Assembly (NCBI GenBank): GCA_905236925.1
Contig: CAJOQS010000099.1
Coordinates: forward strand, 1-6,910
Direction of reading: 5' to 3'
DNA from: an uncultured Lachnospiraceae bacterium
Lineage (GTDB): Bacteria; Bacillota; Clostridia; Lachnospirales; Lachnospiraceae
Length of the DNA stretch: 6,910 nt
Shown: positions 1-6,838 of the stretch, piece after piece
How the letters are laid out: each line of letters opens with the position of its first letter
Numbering within the stretch: position 1 is the stretch's first letter
Notes under the pieces: model-generated
Seen by the model: only the letters and a program-made list of their open reading frames with translations
Databases searched by the model: none
What the model was told of the DNA's origin: nothing
Position numbers and translations under genes: made by a program

Positions 1-2044
1 AAAGCGCCAGGAAAAGCCCGGAGCACGTATTTATACGCCGTATGACATCCTCTCGTTCATAACCGAAGCCGTGAATAACGGAGAAACGCTCAAGGTCGGT
101 GACCGTATATACACACCTGAAGAGAACGATCTGATCTACAAGGGTGAGCAATACGGAAAGCTCTATGCTCTTGTCGATGATACCGAGCATTACCGCTACA
201 TGGAGGAGCTTCAGGAGCAAAGAGACATTGCTGACAGCGCCAACGAGGCCAAGAGCCGTTTCCTTGCCAAAATGTCGCATGAGATCAGAACGCCCATCAA
301 TGCGGTTCTGGGTATGGATGAGATGATACTCCGCGAATCGCGAGAGAAGACCATCCGGGCCTATGCCGCCGATATCATGTCTGCCGGACGGACTCTTCTT
401 TCACTTATCAATGATATCCTTGATCTTTCGAAGGTAGAAGAAGGCAAGATGGAGATCATCCCGGTCCAGTATGATCTTTCTTCGCTTATCAACGATCTTG
501 TCAATATGATCCGCGGAAGAGCGGAAAACAAGGGTCTCAGGTTCCTTGTCGAGGTCGACAGACATATGCCGAATACACTCCTGGGCGACGAGATACGCAT
601 CAGGCAGTGTGTGATGAACCTGCTGACCAACGCGGTGAAGTATACGGAAAAAGGTTCCGTGACCATAAAAGTCGGGCACGAGAAAAAGGATCAGGGCCAT
701 ATTCTTCTTAGATTCACGGTAGAAGATACCGGGATCGGCATGAAGAAAGAGGAAATGGAAAATCTGTTCACTCCATACAAGCGTCTGGATGAGAAGCGCA
801 ACCGCGCTATTGAAGGAACGGGACTCGGAATGAGCATTACCCGGCAGCTTCTGGATCTTATGGGAAGCGCGCTGGAAGTACAAAGCGAATACGGGAAGGG
901 CTCGGTATTCTCGTTTGCCGTGGACCAGACCGTTATCAAATGGGATGAGATCGGCGATTTCTCCGCGAGATTTGCCAATGAAGCAGCCGGAACCTATGAC
1001 TATCACGAGCTTTTCCATGCTCCGTCTGCCCATATTCTGGTAGTGGATGATACAGAGATGAATCTGACAGTTATACAGAATCTTCTCAAGAAAACGGAGA
1101 TCAGGATAGATACTGCGGGCTCGGGAAAACAGGCATTGGAGCTTGCTTCCCGTAATATCTACGATGTTATATTTATTGATCATATGATGCCTGATATGGA
1201 CGGCATTGAGACACTGAAGCATATCAGGGAGGCAGGAGCGAGCAAGGATGTACCTGCTGTTGCCCTTACGGCGAATGCGGTATCGGGTGCCAGAGAAATG
1301 TATCTTGAAGCCGGATTTGCGGATTACCTTTCGAAACCCGTCAGCGGAGAGAAGCTTGAAAGAATGCTTTATGACATGATCCCCGAGGGTAAACTCGAGA
1401 AGGTCCCGGAAGGAACGGGCAACGCTGAACAAGCCGGGGAAACGCCCGGAGAAAAGGCCGCGAAGGAAAAAGTGAGCATGCTGAAGGAAAGTGCGGTTCT
1501 TGATACGGATGCCGGGATTGAGAACTGCGGATCGGCGGAGAGCTTCCTGTCCGTACTGTCAGTTTTTCATCAGACAGCGGGTCAGAAGGCGGATGAGATA
1601 GAAAGCGCCTACAGCAACGGAGATCTGAAGAATTACACCATCAAGGTGCATGCCCTTAAGAGCTCGGCCAGGATCATAGGCGCGAAGGCTCTGTCGGAAA
1701 TGGCGAAAAGCCTTGAAGATGCAGGTAAAAGAGAGGATCATGAATTTATTCGGAGCAATAATGATGAACTCCTGAGATCGTATCGTGAGCTGAATTCAAA
1801 GCTGTCGTGCCTGGACAGTGATGAATCGGGTCTGCCTCCGATCGATGAAAAGGCCCTGACTGAGGCTTATCAGACCATCAGCGAGATCGCGGGCAGCATG
1901 GACTACGGACTTATGGAGGACATTCTTAACGACCTTCGCGGATACCGTCTTACTGAAGCGGACAGAGAGCGGATATCAAAGATTGAGCAGCTGCTGACGG
2001 AGCTTGACTGGGACGGTATTCTTAAACTTGTATCCGGAGTGTAA
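1..2044 (+). CDS. Hybrid sensor histidine kinase with receiver and HPt domains (5' partial)
   Basis: This is the C-terminal part of a hybrid sensor kinase that autophosphorylates on His and passes phosphate through its own receiver and HPt domains. The frame starts at base 2 and has no stop before the edge. The GTG at 71 could be read as a start, but the 23 codons before it are open and protein-like (ARIYTPYDILSFITEAV), so the true start lies outside. Counting residues from base 71: a short helical linker (about 40-66); HisKA with phospho-acceptor H70 in SHEIRTPIN; HATPase with N187 (N box), EDTGIGM at 218-224 and EGTGLGM at 248-254; a receiver at 320-436 with acidic D326/D327, phospho-acceptor D370, T400 and K422; a Glu/Lys/Gly-rich linker; an HPt domain with H527 in HALKSSA; and a helical tail (about 588-657). 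All catalytic residues are present. The missing N-terminus probably holds membrane and sensory domains (inference). The downstream EIIC-EAL gene begins 5 bases after the stop. No separate response regulator is visible to take phosphate from the HPt. Confidence 0.95.
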   Translation, partial: KRQEKPGARIYTPYDILSFITEAVNNGETLKVGDRIYTPEENDLIYKGEQYGKLYALVDDTEHYRYMEELQEQRDIADSANEAKSRFLAKMSHEIRTPINAVLGMDEMILRESREKTIRAYAADIMSAGRTLLSLINDILDLSKVEEGKMEIIPVQYDLSSLINDLVNMIRGRAENKGLRFLVEVDRHMPNTLLGDEIRIRQCVMNLLTNAVKYTEKGSVTIKVGHEKKDQGHILLRFTVEDTGIGMKKEEMENLFTPYKRLDEKRNRAIEGTGLGMSITRQLLDLMGSALEVQSEYGKGSVFSFAVDQTVIKWDEIGDFSARFANEAAGTYDYHELFHAPSAHILVVDDTEMNLTVIQNLLKKTEIRIDTAGSGKQALELASRNIYDVIFIDHMMPDMDGIETLKHIREAGASKDVPAVALTANAVSGAREMYLEAGFADYLSKPVSGEKLERMLYDMIPEGKLEKVPEGTGNAEQAGETPGEKAAKEKVSMLKESAVLDTDAGIENCGSAESFLSVLSVFHQTAGQKADEIESAYSNGDLKNYTIKVHALKSSARIIGAKALSEMAKSLEDAGKREDHEFIRSNNDELLRSYRELNSKLSCLDSDESGLPPIDEKALTEAYQTISEIAGSMDYGLMEDILNDLRGYRLTEADRERISKIEQLLTELDWDGILKLVSGV
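2036..2039 (+). promoter_or_regulatory. Ribosome binding site for the EIIC-EAL gene
   Basis: GGAG lies inside the last codons of the kinase gene, 10 bases before the ATG at 2050, and is followed by a purine-rich AAAAGAG. Because the site is within the upstream coding sequence and the gap is only 5 bases, translation of the two genes is probably coupled. Confidence 0.5.
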
Positions 2045-2049
2045 AAGAG

Positions 2050-4167
2050 ATGAAAGACTTTTTAAAGAGATCGGCGGTCATAGGGCGCACCATTAAATCC
2101 AGCCTCGCCATGGCGATACCTGTCCTGTTCATAGGCAGCATCACCGTCCTTCTAAACGGTATTCCGATTCAGGCATATCAGGATTTCATCGCCTCGTTTC
2201 TCGGCGGTGCGATCAAAAACATCGGCGAGATCATGCAGCTTGCAACGGTGGGCATCCTTGCGATTCATATCACGATCGCGCTGAATTTCAGCTATATGAA
2301 CCAGACTCAGGAGGGGCCGAGGCTTGTTTTCCGTCTCGGAAGCCTTATGAGCTGTCTGGCAGGCTTTTTCATACTGGTGGGATTCTTCAGCGGTGATTCC
2401 AGCTTTTCAATGCTCAGCGGGCAGGGAGTGTTCAGCGCGCTGCTTGCCGGGATCATAGGATCGGTGCTGTTTCAGAAGTTCGGGAATCTGTTCAGAACAC
2501 CGAAAATGATCTTTGTCGACGGAGCGGATTCCGAATTCAACGCCGCACTGCATGTTATCCTGCCGTTCGTATGCACGACGGTGTGCTTTGCCGCGCTAAA
2601 CCATATCATTACAGTGTGCTTTGAGGTTGAAAGCGTGCAGCATCTGTTCATGAAGGTCATGGACGCTCTGTTCGCCAGCATGTACAGATCATACTCCAGC
2701 GGTCTGCTGTTTACCACGCTCACCAGCATCATGTGGTGGTTCGGTATCCACGGCAACAATGTCCTGCATCAGGTCGCGACGGATCTGTTCACCGAGATAA
2801 TCCCCGGCGAGATCGTTTCGAAGAGCTTTATCGATACCTTTGTAAATATGGGCGGTACCGGATGCACCATCGGTCTTCTGGCGGCAATGATGGTTTTCGG
2901 AAAAAGAAGCTCCACCAGAAAACTGTCGAAAATGGCGTTAATTCCGAGCCTGTTCAATATTGGTGAACTCATGGTCTTCGGATTTCCGGTGATCTACAAT
3001 CCGACTATGATTGTGCCATTTATAATGGCTCCGATACTGTGCTTTTCCAATGCTTTTATCCTTACCAGAACAGGACTTCTGCCTTTGGTCGTAAATGAGG
3101 TCGTATGGACGACGCCTCCGCTCCTGAGCGGCTATATGGCAACGGGGTCTGCTAGGGGCGTCATAGTACAGTTCCTGAATATCCTGCTCTCCATGGCCTG
3201 CTACGCGCCATTTATTGTGATGTATGAGAAGAAGGCGGTAAATGAATTCTCCTCGGCCCTTGACGGATTGACGGGCATGATCAAAAAGCGCGAGGAAACC
3301 GGCGAGAAGGTCATTCTGATGCAGGCGGAAGGCAACATCGGGCGGCTTGCAAAGCTCATGGCGGCGGATCTTGAAGAGGCTCTTTCTTCGTCTTCACCCT
3401 CTTCGGACTCCCAAGCGGAAGCACATGATAATCCTCTGCTGCTGAAATATCAGCCGCAGTTTGACAATAACGGCAGATGTATCGGAGCGGAAGCCCTCTT
3501 AAGATGGCAGCACGCAAGATACGGAACGGTTTACCCTCCTCTTGTAATTCAGGAAGCCAAGGAGAGCGGAATACTTTTTAATCTTGAAAAGTATGTCATC
3601 GAAAAAGCAGTCCATGATTCCGAAAGCCTGCGGAAACACTTTGGCGCAGACTTCAAGATGAGCGTGAACGTTACTGTTTCGACGCTTTACGACACGCGCC
3701 TCATCCCGTTCCTCCAGGACCTTGCGGACCGTTACAGGCTCAAGGCCGGGAATATATGTCTGGAGATAACCGAGGAGACCGAGCTTGTCACATCGGAGGA
3801 GACCGGAGATCTTATAAGAAGCCTCAAGGCTTTCGGCTATACGTTTGCCCTTGACGATTTCAGCATGGGACACACCTCACTCCATTATCTGCAGCATAAC
3901 CAGTTTGACATAGTCAAGCTTGACGGCAGCCTTGTCAGATCGCTGATCGACAACGAGCGCACCAGAGAGATCATCAGCTCGATAGTCTATCTGTCAAAGT
4001 CGCTTGATTTTGCGGTTATAGCGGAATATGTCGAAACCGCCGAGCAGAAGGAGGCGCTTGAGCAGGTTGGATGCCTGAGGTATCAGGGATATCTGTTCAG
4101 CCCCGCGGTAGACAGAGAGGCTCTTCTTTCAATGGAGCCGGTTAAGGGCAGTAAAAAAACGAAATGA
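2050..4167 (+). CDS. PTS EIIC-like permease domain fused to an EAL c-di-GMP phosphodiesterase
   Basis: This is a membrane protein predicted to break down c-di-GMP under control of a sugar-permease-like domain. Residues 1-392 resemble the EIIC domain of lactose/cellobiose PTS permeases, with about ten hydrophobic segments. The family motifs WWFGIHGNN (229-237), GGTGCTIGL (268-276) and NIGELMVFGFPVIYNP (303-318) are present. H234 and E306 match in position the histidine and glutamate that bind sugar in the chitobiose permease structure (from memory). No EIIA or EIIB domain is attached. A basic helical stretch (393-445) and a Ser-rich linker (446-459) lead to the EAL domain (about 461-692). Its expected catalytic residues are all visible: E481 of EALLRW, N540, E572, D602/D603, K623, E659 and Q679. 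The usual DDFGTG loop reads DDFSMG, which I recall as common in clostridial EAL proteins. No GGDEF domain is present, so the likely role is phosphodiesterase only. The gene sits 5 bases after a hybrid kinase, suggesting joint expression. Whether it transports sugar or only senses it cannot be told from sequence. Confidence 0.93.
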   Translation: MKDFLKRSAVIGRTIKSSLAMAIPVLFIGSITVLLNGIPIQAYQDFIASFLGGAIKNIGEIMQLATVGILAIHITIALNFSYMNQTQEGPRLVFRLGSLMSCLAGFFILVGFFSGDSSFSMLSGQGVFSALLAGIIGSVLFQKFGNLFRTPKMIFVDGADSEFNAALHVILPFVCTTVCFAALNHIITVCFEVESVQHLFMKVMDALFASMYRSYSSGLLFTTLTSIMWWFGIHGNNVLHQVATDLFTEIIPGEIVSKSFIDTFVNMGGTGCTIGLLAAMMVFGKRSSTRKLSKMALIPSLFNIGELMVFGFPVIYNPTMIVPFIMAPILCFSNAFILTRTGLLPLVVNEVVWTTPPLLSGYMATGSARGVIVQFLNILLSMACYAPFIVMYEKKAVNEFSSALDGLTGMIKKREETGEKVILMQAEGNIGRLAKLMAADLEEALSSSSPSSDSQAEAHDNPLLLKYQPQFDNNGRCIGAEALLRWQHARYGTVYPPLVIQEAKESGILFNLEKYVIEKAVHDSESLRKHFGADFKMSVNVTVSTLYDTRLIPFLQDLADRYRLKAGNICLEITEETELVTSEETGDLIRSLKAFGYTFALDDFSMGHTSLHYLQHNQFDIVKLDGSLVRSLIDNERTREIISSIVYLSKSLDFAVIAEYVETAEQKEALEQVGCLRYQGYLFSPAVDREALLSMEPVKGSKKTK

Positions 4168-4176
4168 ATTATCGGG

Positions 4177-4182
4177 AAAGGA
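4177..4182 (+). promoter_or_regulatory. Ribosome binding site for pepT
   Basis: AAAGGA lies 7 bases before the ATG at 4190, inside the 22-base gap after the EIIC-EAL stop codon. This supports the chosen start. The gap has no room for a full promoter or terminator, so pepT is probably transcribed from upstream. Confidence 0.7.
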
Positions 4183-4189
4183 TCATAAA

Positions 4190-5410
4190 ATGAGAGCATA
4201 CGAGAGATTTATAGATTACGTTAAGGTACACACAACATCTGATGAGAACAGCGGTACACATCCGAGTTTTAAGGGTGAGTTTGACCTCGCGGGGATTCTG
4301 AAGGAAGAACTGGAAAGGATCGGGATGAAGCAGGTGCGCATGGACGAGCACTGCTATGTATATGCGATGCTTCCCACGGCCAATGGGTACGAGAACATTG
4401 CGCCGATGGGCTTTATCGCCCATATGGATACGGCACCCGATGCGTCGGGCAAGGATGTGAAGCCTCAGATACGCAGTAACTATGCCGGCGGAGATGTTTC
4501 GTATCCCGCGGCCGGTGCGGTAATGAGCACGAAGGATTTCCCTTTTCTTAAGGAAATGAAGGGTGAAACGCTGATAACAAGCGACGGAACGACTTTGCTC
4601 GGTGCGGACGACAAGGCCGGTGTTGCAGAGATAATAACGGCGATGGAGACGGTAATTGCCGAAAACAGGCCCCACGGTGAACTATGGGTCGCCTTCACGC
4701 CCGATGAAGAGATCGGCGAGGGTACTGACTGCTTTGACCTCGAGCATTTCGGTGCCAAATACGCCTATACGGTTGACGGCGGTGATGTCAACTGCCTGGA
4801 ATACGAGAACTTCAACGCGGCATCGGCAAATATCAGGATCACGGGCTTTTCGGTTCATCCCGGTTCTGCGAAGGATACGATGATCAATGCTTTAAACGTT
4901 GCGGCAGAGCTTCATTCCATGCTTCCCGAGTCTGAAAGACCCGAGCATACCGAGGGCCGCGAGGGCTTCTACCATCTGACCGGTATGAGCGGGCATGTTT
5001 CGGAAGCAGCGATGTCGTATATCATAAGGGATCACGATATGAACCGCTTCCTTGAGAAAAAGGCAAATATGGAGAGAATTGCAGGAACCATCAACGCTAA
5101 GTACGGAGAAGGAACGGTAAAGCTTGAGCTGAAGGATTCCTATTACAATATGCTTGAGAAGATCAAGCCCCACATGCATCTGGTGGAGAACGCCGACCGC
5201 GCGATCAGAAAAGCCGGAATGACTCCGGTAGTGGTCCCTGTCAGGGGCGGAACCGACGGCGCAAGGCTTTCGTATGACGGAATTCCCTGCCCGAATCTGG
5301 GCACCGGCGGCTACAATTTCCATGGGAATTTTGAGTGCATCACCGCTGAGAGGATGGACAGGGCAGTTGAGGTCATACTGAATATTATTGACGGAACCCT
5401 GGAGAAGTAA
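4190..5410 (+). CDS. pepT: Peptidase T (tripeptide aminopeptidase, M20B family)
   Basis: This is a cytosolic dizinc aminopeptidase that removes the N-terminal residue from tripeptides, used in peptide nutrition and protein turnover. At 406 residues it has the usual family length, and no signal peptide is seen. The active-site layout is complete: H78 and D80 in AHMDTAP, bridging D140 in GADDKAG, catalytic base E173 and metal ligand E174 in PDEEIGEG, D196 in YTVDGGD, and H378 in YNFHGNFE. These positions fall almost exactly where they do in E. coli PepT (from memory). The dimerisation domain typical of M20 enzymes lies between about 208 and 320, including GFSVHPGSAKD at 219-229. VPVRGGTDGARLS at 349-361 is also a PepT hallmark. 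The gene starts 22 bases after the EIIC-EAL stop and ends 25 bases before the acetyltransferase, which suggests co-transcription. There is no evident functional tie to c-di-GMP signalling. The assignment is firm. Confidence 0.97.
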   Translation: MRAYERFIDYVKVHTTSDENSGTHPSFKGEFDLAGILKEELERIGMKQVRMDEHCYVYAMLPTANGYENIAPMGFIAHMDTAPDASGKDVKPQIRSNYAGGDVSYPAAGAVMSTKDFPFLKEMKGETLITSDGTTLLGADDKAGVAEIITAMETVIAENRPHGELWVAFTPDEEIGEGTDCFDLEHFGAKYAYTVDGGDVNCLEYENFNAASANIRITGFSVHPGSAKDTMINALNVAAELHSMLPESERPEHTEGREGFYHLTGMSGHVSEAAMSYIIRDHDMNRFLEKKANMERIAGTINAKYGEGTVKLELKDSYYNMLEKIKPHMHLVENADRAIRKAGMTPVVVPVRGGTDGARLSYDGIPCPNLGTGGYNFHGNFECITAERMDRAVEVILNIIDGTLEK

Positions 5411-5423
5411 GCATTTTACATTT

Positions 5424-5429
5424 GGGGGA
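5424..5429 (+). promoter_or_regulatory. Ribosome binding site for the GNAT gene
   Basis: GGGGGA lies 6 bases before the ATG at 5436. An overlapping ATG at 5432 is in another frame and closer to the site than is usual, so 5436 is preferred. The 25-base gap after pepT shows no hairpin or promoter. Confidence 0.55.
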
Positions 5430-5435
5430 TAATGT

Positions 5436-6212
5436 ATGGGCAGGATAGTTTCACTTACAAGACTTTCGGAAAACAGGACGCGTGAAGTTAAGGAGCTGGA
5501 ACGGGTATGCAGGGAACATGACCATACCTCCGGTGAAATGATGGTTTCGGGAGAGTACAATTACAGCCGCAGCCTGAAGTGCTTTTTCCTGTTTTATGAA
5601 GGACGGGAGCTGACGGGTTTCCTTTATATATTCAGTTCGATCGGGACGGTCGGAGAGATATCTGCAATAGTCAGGCCGGACAGGAGGCGTAACGGCATTT
5701 TTACGGCGCTTCTTGCCGAAGCAGAAAAAGAACTCAGGTCTGCCGGGATCAGGAAAAAGCTGTTTATTGCAGAACCGGTTTCGGACGCTGCTGCCGCTGT
5801 TGCTAAGAAGCTGCGCAGGAAACTGAAATATACCGAGCTTCTTATGAAGTATGACCCCGAGGCTGGTGCGGGGCGTAATAAAGCAGAGGAGAGCGGAGTT
5901 ATCTGCAGGGATGCGTCCTTTGAAGGATCGTCGGAACTGAGGCTGCTCTTTATAAATGAGAATGGAGAAGAATTCGGAAGCTCCGGCGTCCTCTTAAACG
6001 GTTCAACGGCCTTTATCTTTGATGTGAAGGTTTATGAGGACTATCGCGGAAAAGGAAATGGAAACCGGCTTGTCGGCGCGCTTCTTGCACATCTTGAGAA
6101 GAATTATCCGGGCTATGAGATAAGTCTCCACGTGACCGATACCAACAGCGCAGCGGAGCATATATACCGCAAGGCCGGCTTTGTTACGGTCGAGGCGAGG
6201 AATTATTACTAG
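5436..6212 (+). CDS. Tandem GNAT-family N-acetyltransferase
   Basis: This is a predicted cytosolic acetyl-CoA-dependent N-acetyltransferase whose substrate cannot be read from the sequence. At 258 residues it is long enough for two GNAT folds, and two are visible. The N-terminal copy (about 1-140) has a beta strand leading into AIVRPDRRRNGIFTALL (77-93), a motif A in which the last Gly/Ala of R-x-x-G-x-G/A is Phe, a variant also met in active GNATs. The C-terminal copy (about 152-258) has VYEDYRGKGNGNRL (199-212) with a full R204-x-x-G207-x-G209 acetyl-CoA loop. It ends in the typical LHVTDTNSAAEHIYRKAGF (231-249). The C-terminal domain is thus the more likely catalytic unit, and the N-terminal one may be regulatory or structural. 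The start is supported by GGGGGA upstream. The gene is probably the last of a run that includes pepT. A more precise name is not justified. Confidence 0.88.
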   Translation: MGRIVSLTRLSENRTREVKELERVCREHDHTSGEMMVSGEYNYSRSLKCFFLFYEGRELTGFLYIFSSIGTVGEISAIVRPDRRRNGIFTALLAEAEKELRSAGIRKKLFIAEPVSDAAAAVAKKLRRKLKYTELLMKYDPEAGAGRNKAEESGVICRDASFEGSSELRLLFINENGEEFGSSGVLLNGSTAFIFDVKVYEDYRGKGNGNRLVGALLAHLEKNYPGYEISLHVTDTNSAAEHIYRKAGFVTVEARNYY

Positions 6213-6241
6213 AACGCGATGTATTTTAATTGGTGAAAATA

Positions 6242-6270
6242 TTGCAAAAATTCCGAAAATAATGTATAAT
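6242..6270 (+). promoter_or_regulatory. Sigma-70-type promoter for the prepilin peptidase gene
   Basis: TTGCAA at 6242-6247 (4 of 6 to consensus) and a perfect TATAAT at 6265-6270 are separated by 17 bases. Transcription would start near 6277, giving a leader of about 20 bases that ends in the strong ribosome site at 6284. The surrounding 6213-6296 gap is clearly more AT-rich than the genes beside it. This separates the prepilin peptidase from the upstream run, although no terminator is seen after the GNAT gene. Confidence 0.75.
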
Positions 6271-6283
6271 TACAGAAAAAATC

Positions 6284-6289
6284 GGAGGA
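6284..6289 (+). promoter_or_regulatory. Ribosome binding site fixing a TTG start
   Basis: GGAGGA lies 7 bases before the TTG at 6297, ideal spacing. The next in-frame start, ATG at 6309, would be 19 bases away, too far for this site. The sequence therefore favours the TTG start. Confidence 0.75.
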
Positions 6290-6296
6290 CCTGCAA

Positions 6297-6782
6297 TTGA
6301 ACCTTGATATGATGACGGCAGTGCTGGTGATACCTGTACTGATGGCCGCGGCTGCCCGGGATATTATGACTTCAGAGATACCGCGCTGGACGACCGTGGG
6401 TGTCGCCTGTATAGGGGTGATGAGGACTCTTTTCAGGATAATTGCGGAAAAGGCAGCAGGAGAGGCTGCTTTGGCTGATGTCGCCGGAATGATCTTCCGG
6501 CCAGTGCTCGGAGCTGCTGCGGTCCTGATCCTTTTACTGCCCATATATTATATGACCGGAAGGGAAAAACTCGGCGGCGGTGATATAAAACTGATGGTGG
6601 CCGCAGGTATCCTCCTGGGGGCATGGAACGCGGTTCTGGCTCTTATGTTCGCCTGCATTTACTGCTGTATATATCGCGTGATCAGGCCCGCGAGGACTGC
6701 TCGGAGCGGGGTATTTGCCTTCGGACCCTATCTTGCGGCGGGGATAATCACCATGCTTATCGGCATGCAAAAAATATCTTGA
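6297..6782 (+). CDS. Prepilin peptidase, A24 family (CpaA/TadV-like)
   Basis: This is a predicted integral membrane aspartic peptidase that cleaves the leader from prepilins or pseudopilins at the cytoplasmic face of the membrane. At 161 residues it is the short peptidase-only form, like CpaA/TadV. It lacks the N-terminal cysteine-bearing methyltransferase domain of PilD-type enzymes. Both catalytic aspartates are present: D22 in ARDIMTSEIPRW (20-31) and D96 in the GGGDIKLM motif (93-100). The C-terminal FAFGPYLAAGI (140-150) is another family mark. Hydrophobic segments fall at about 5-20, 30-50, 66-86, 98-113, 114-129 and 141-157. Initiation is at TTG, chosen from the GGAGGA site 7 bases upstream. 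The gene has its own promoter at 6242-6270. No pilin, ATPase or other pilus gene is in the window, so its substrate may be encoded elsewhere. The stop codon overlaps the -35 box of the tRNA promoter. Confidence 0.92.
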   Translation: MNLDMMTAVLVIPVLMAAAARDIMTSEIPRWTTVGVACIGVMRTLFRIIAEKAAGEAALADVAGMIFRPVLGAAAVLILLLPIYYMTGREKLGGGDIKLMVAAGILLGAWNAVLALMFACIYCCIYRVIRPARTARSGVFAFGPYLAAGIITMLIGMQKIS

Positions 6783-6807
6783 CATTCCCAAACAGCGGTG
6801 ATATTAT
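6779..6807 (+). promoter_or_regulatory. Strong sigma-70-type promoter for tRNA-Arg
   Basis: A perfect TTGACA at 6779-6784 and TATTAT at 6802-6807 (5 of 6) are separated by exactly 17 bases. Transcription would begin near 6814, about 25 bases before the mature tRNA. The -35 box overlaps the stop codon of the prepilin peptidase (6780-6782). The strength fits a stable-RNA promoter. Confidence 0.82.
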
Positions 6808-6814
6808 GATTGTT

Positions 6815-6830
6815 GTCGCTGAAAAGCGGT
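6815..6830 (+). other. Small GNRA-loop hairpin in the tRNA leader
   Basis: GTCGCT and AGCGGT can pair around a GAAA loop: four Watson-Crick pairs plus two G-U pairs. It would sit at the very 5' end of the tRNA primary transcript. It may be chance, or may affect leader removal. No T-run follows, so it is not a terminator. Confidence 0.3.
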
Positions 6831-6838
6831 ATGATGAT

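Noticed and set aside
71..73. GTG as the true start of the kinase
   Set aside because: The frame is open and protein-like back to the window edge, there is no good ribosome site before it, and a start here would leave only a fragment of the sensory region.
401..1432. A 343-codon open frame on the minus strand
   Set aside because: It lies wholly inside the kinase gene, whose motifs are unambiguous, and its translation shows no domain or composition typical of a real protein.
4892..5560. A 222-codon minus-strand frame across the pepT-GNAT junction
   Set aside because: It is antisense to the conserved C-terminal half of PepT and the start of the GNAT gene, and shows no recognisable motif.
6222..6241. 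AT-only inverted repeat TATTTT/AAAATA after the GNAT gene, as a terminator
   Set aside because: The stem has six A-T pairs with no GC, and no T-run follows, so it is too weak for an intrinsic terminator.
6213..6296. A c-di-GMP riboswitch in the leader of the prepilin peptidase gene
   Set aside because: The predicted leader is only about 20 bases and has none of the conserved riboswitch core sequences.
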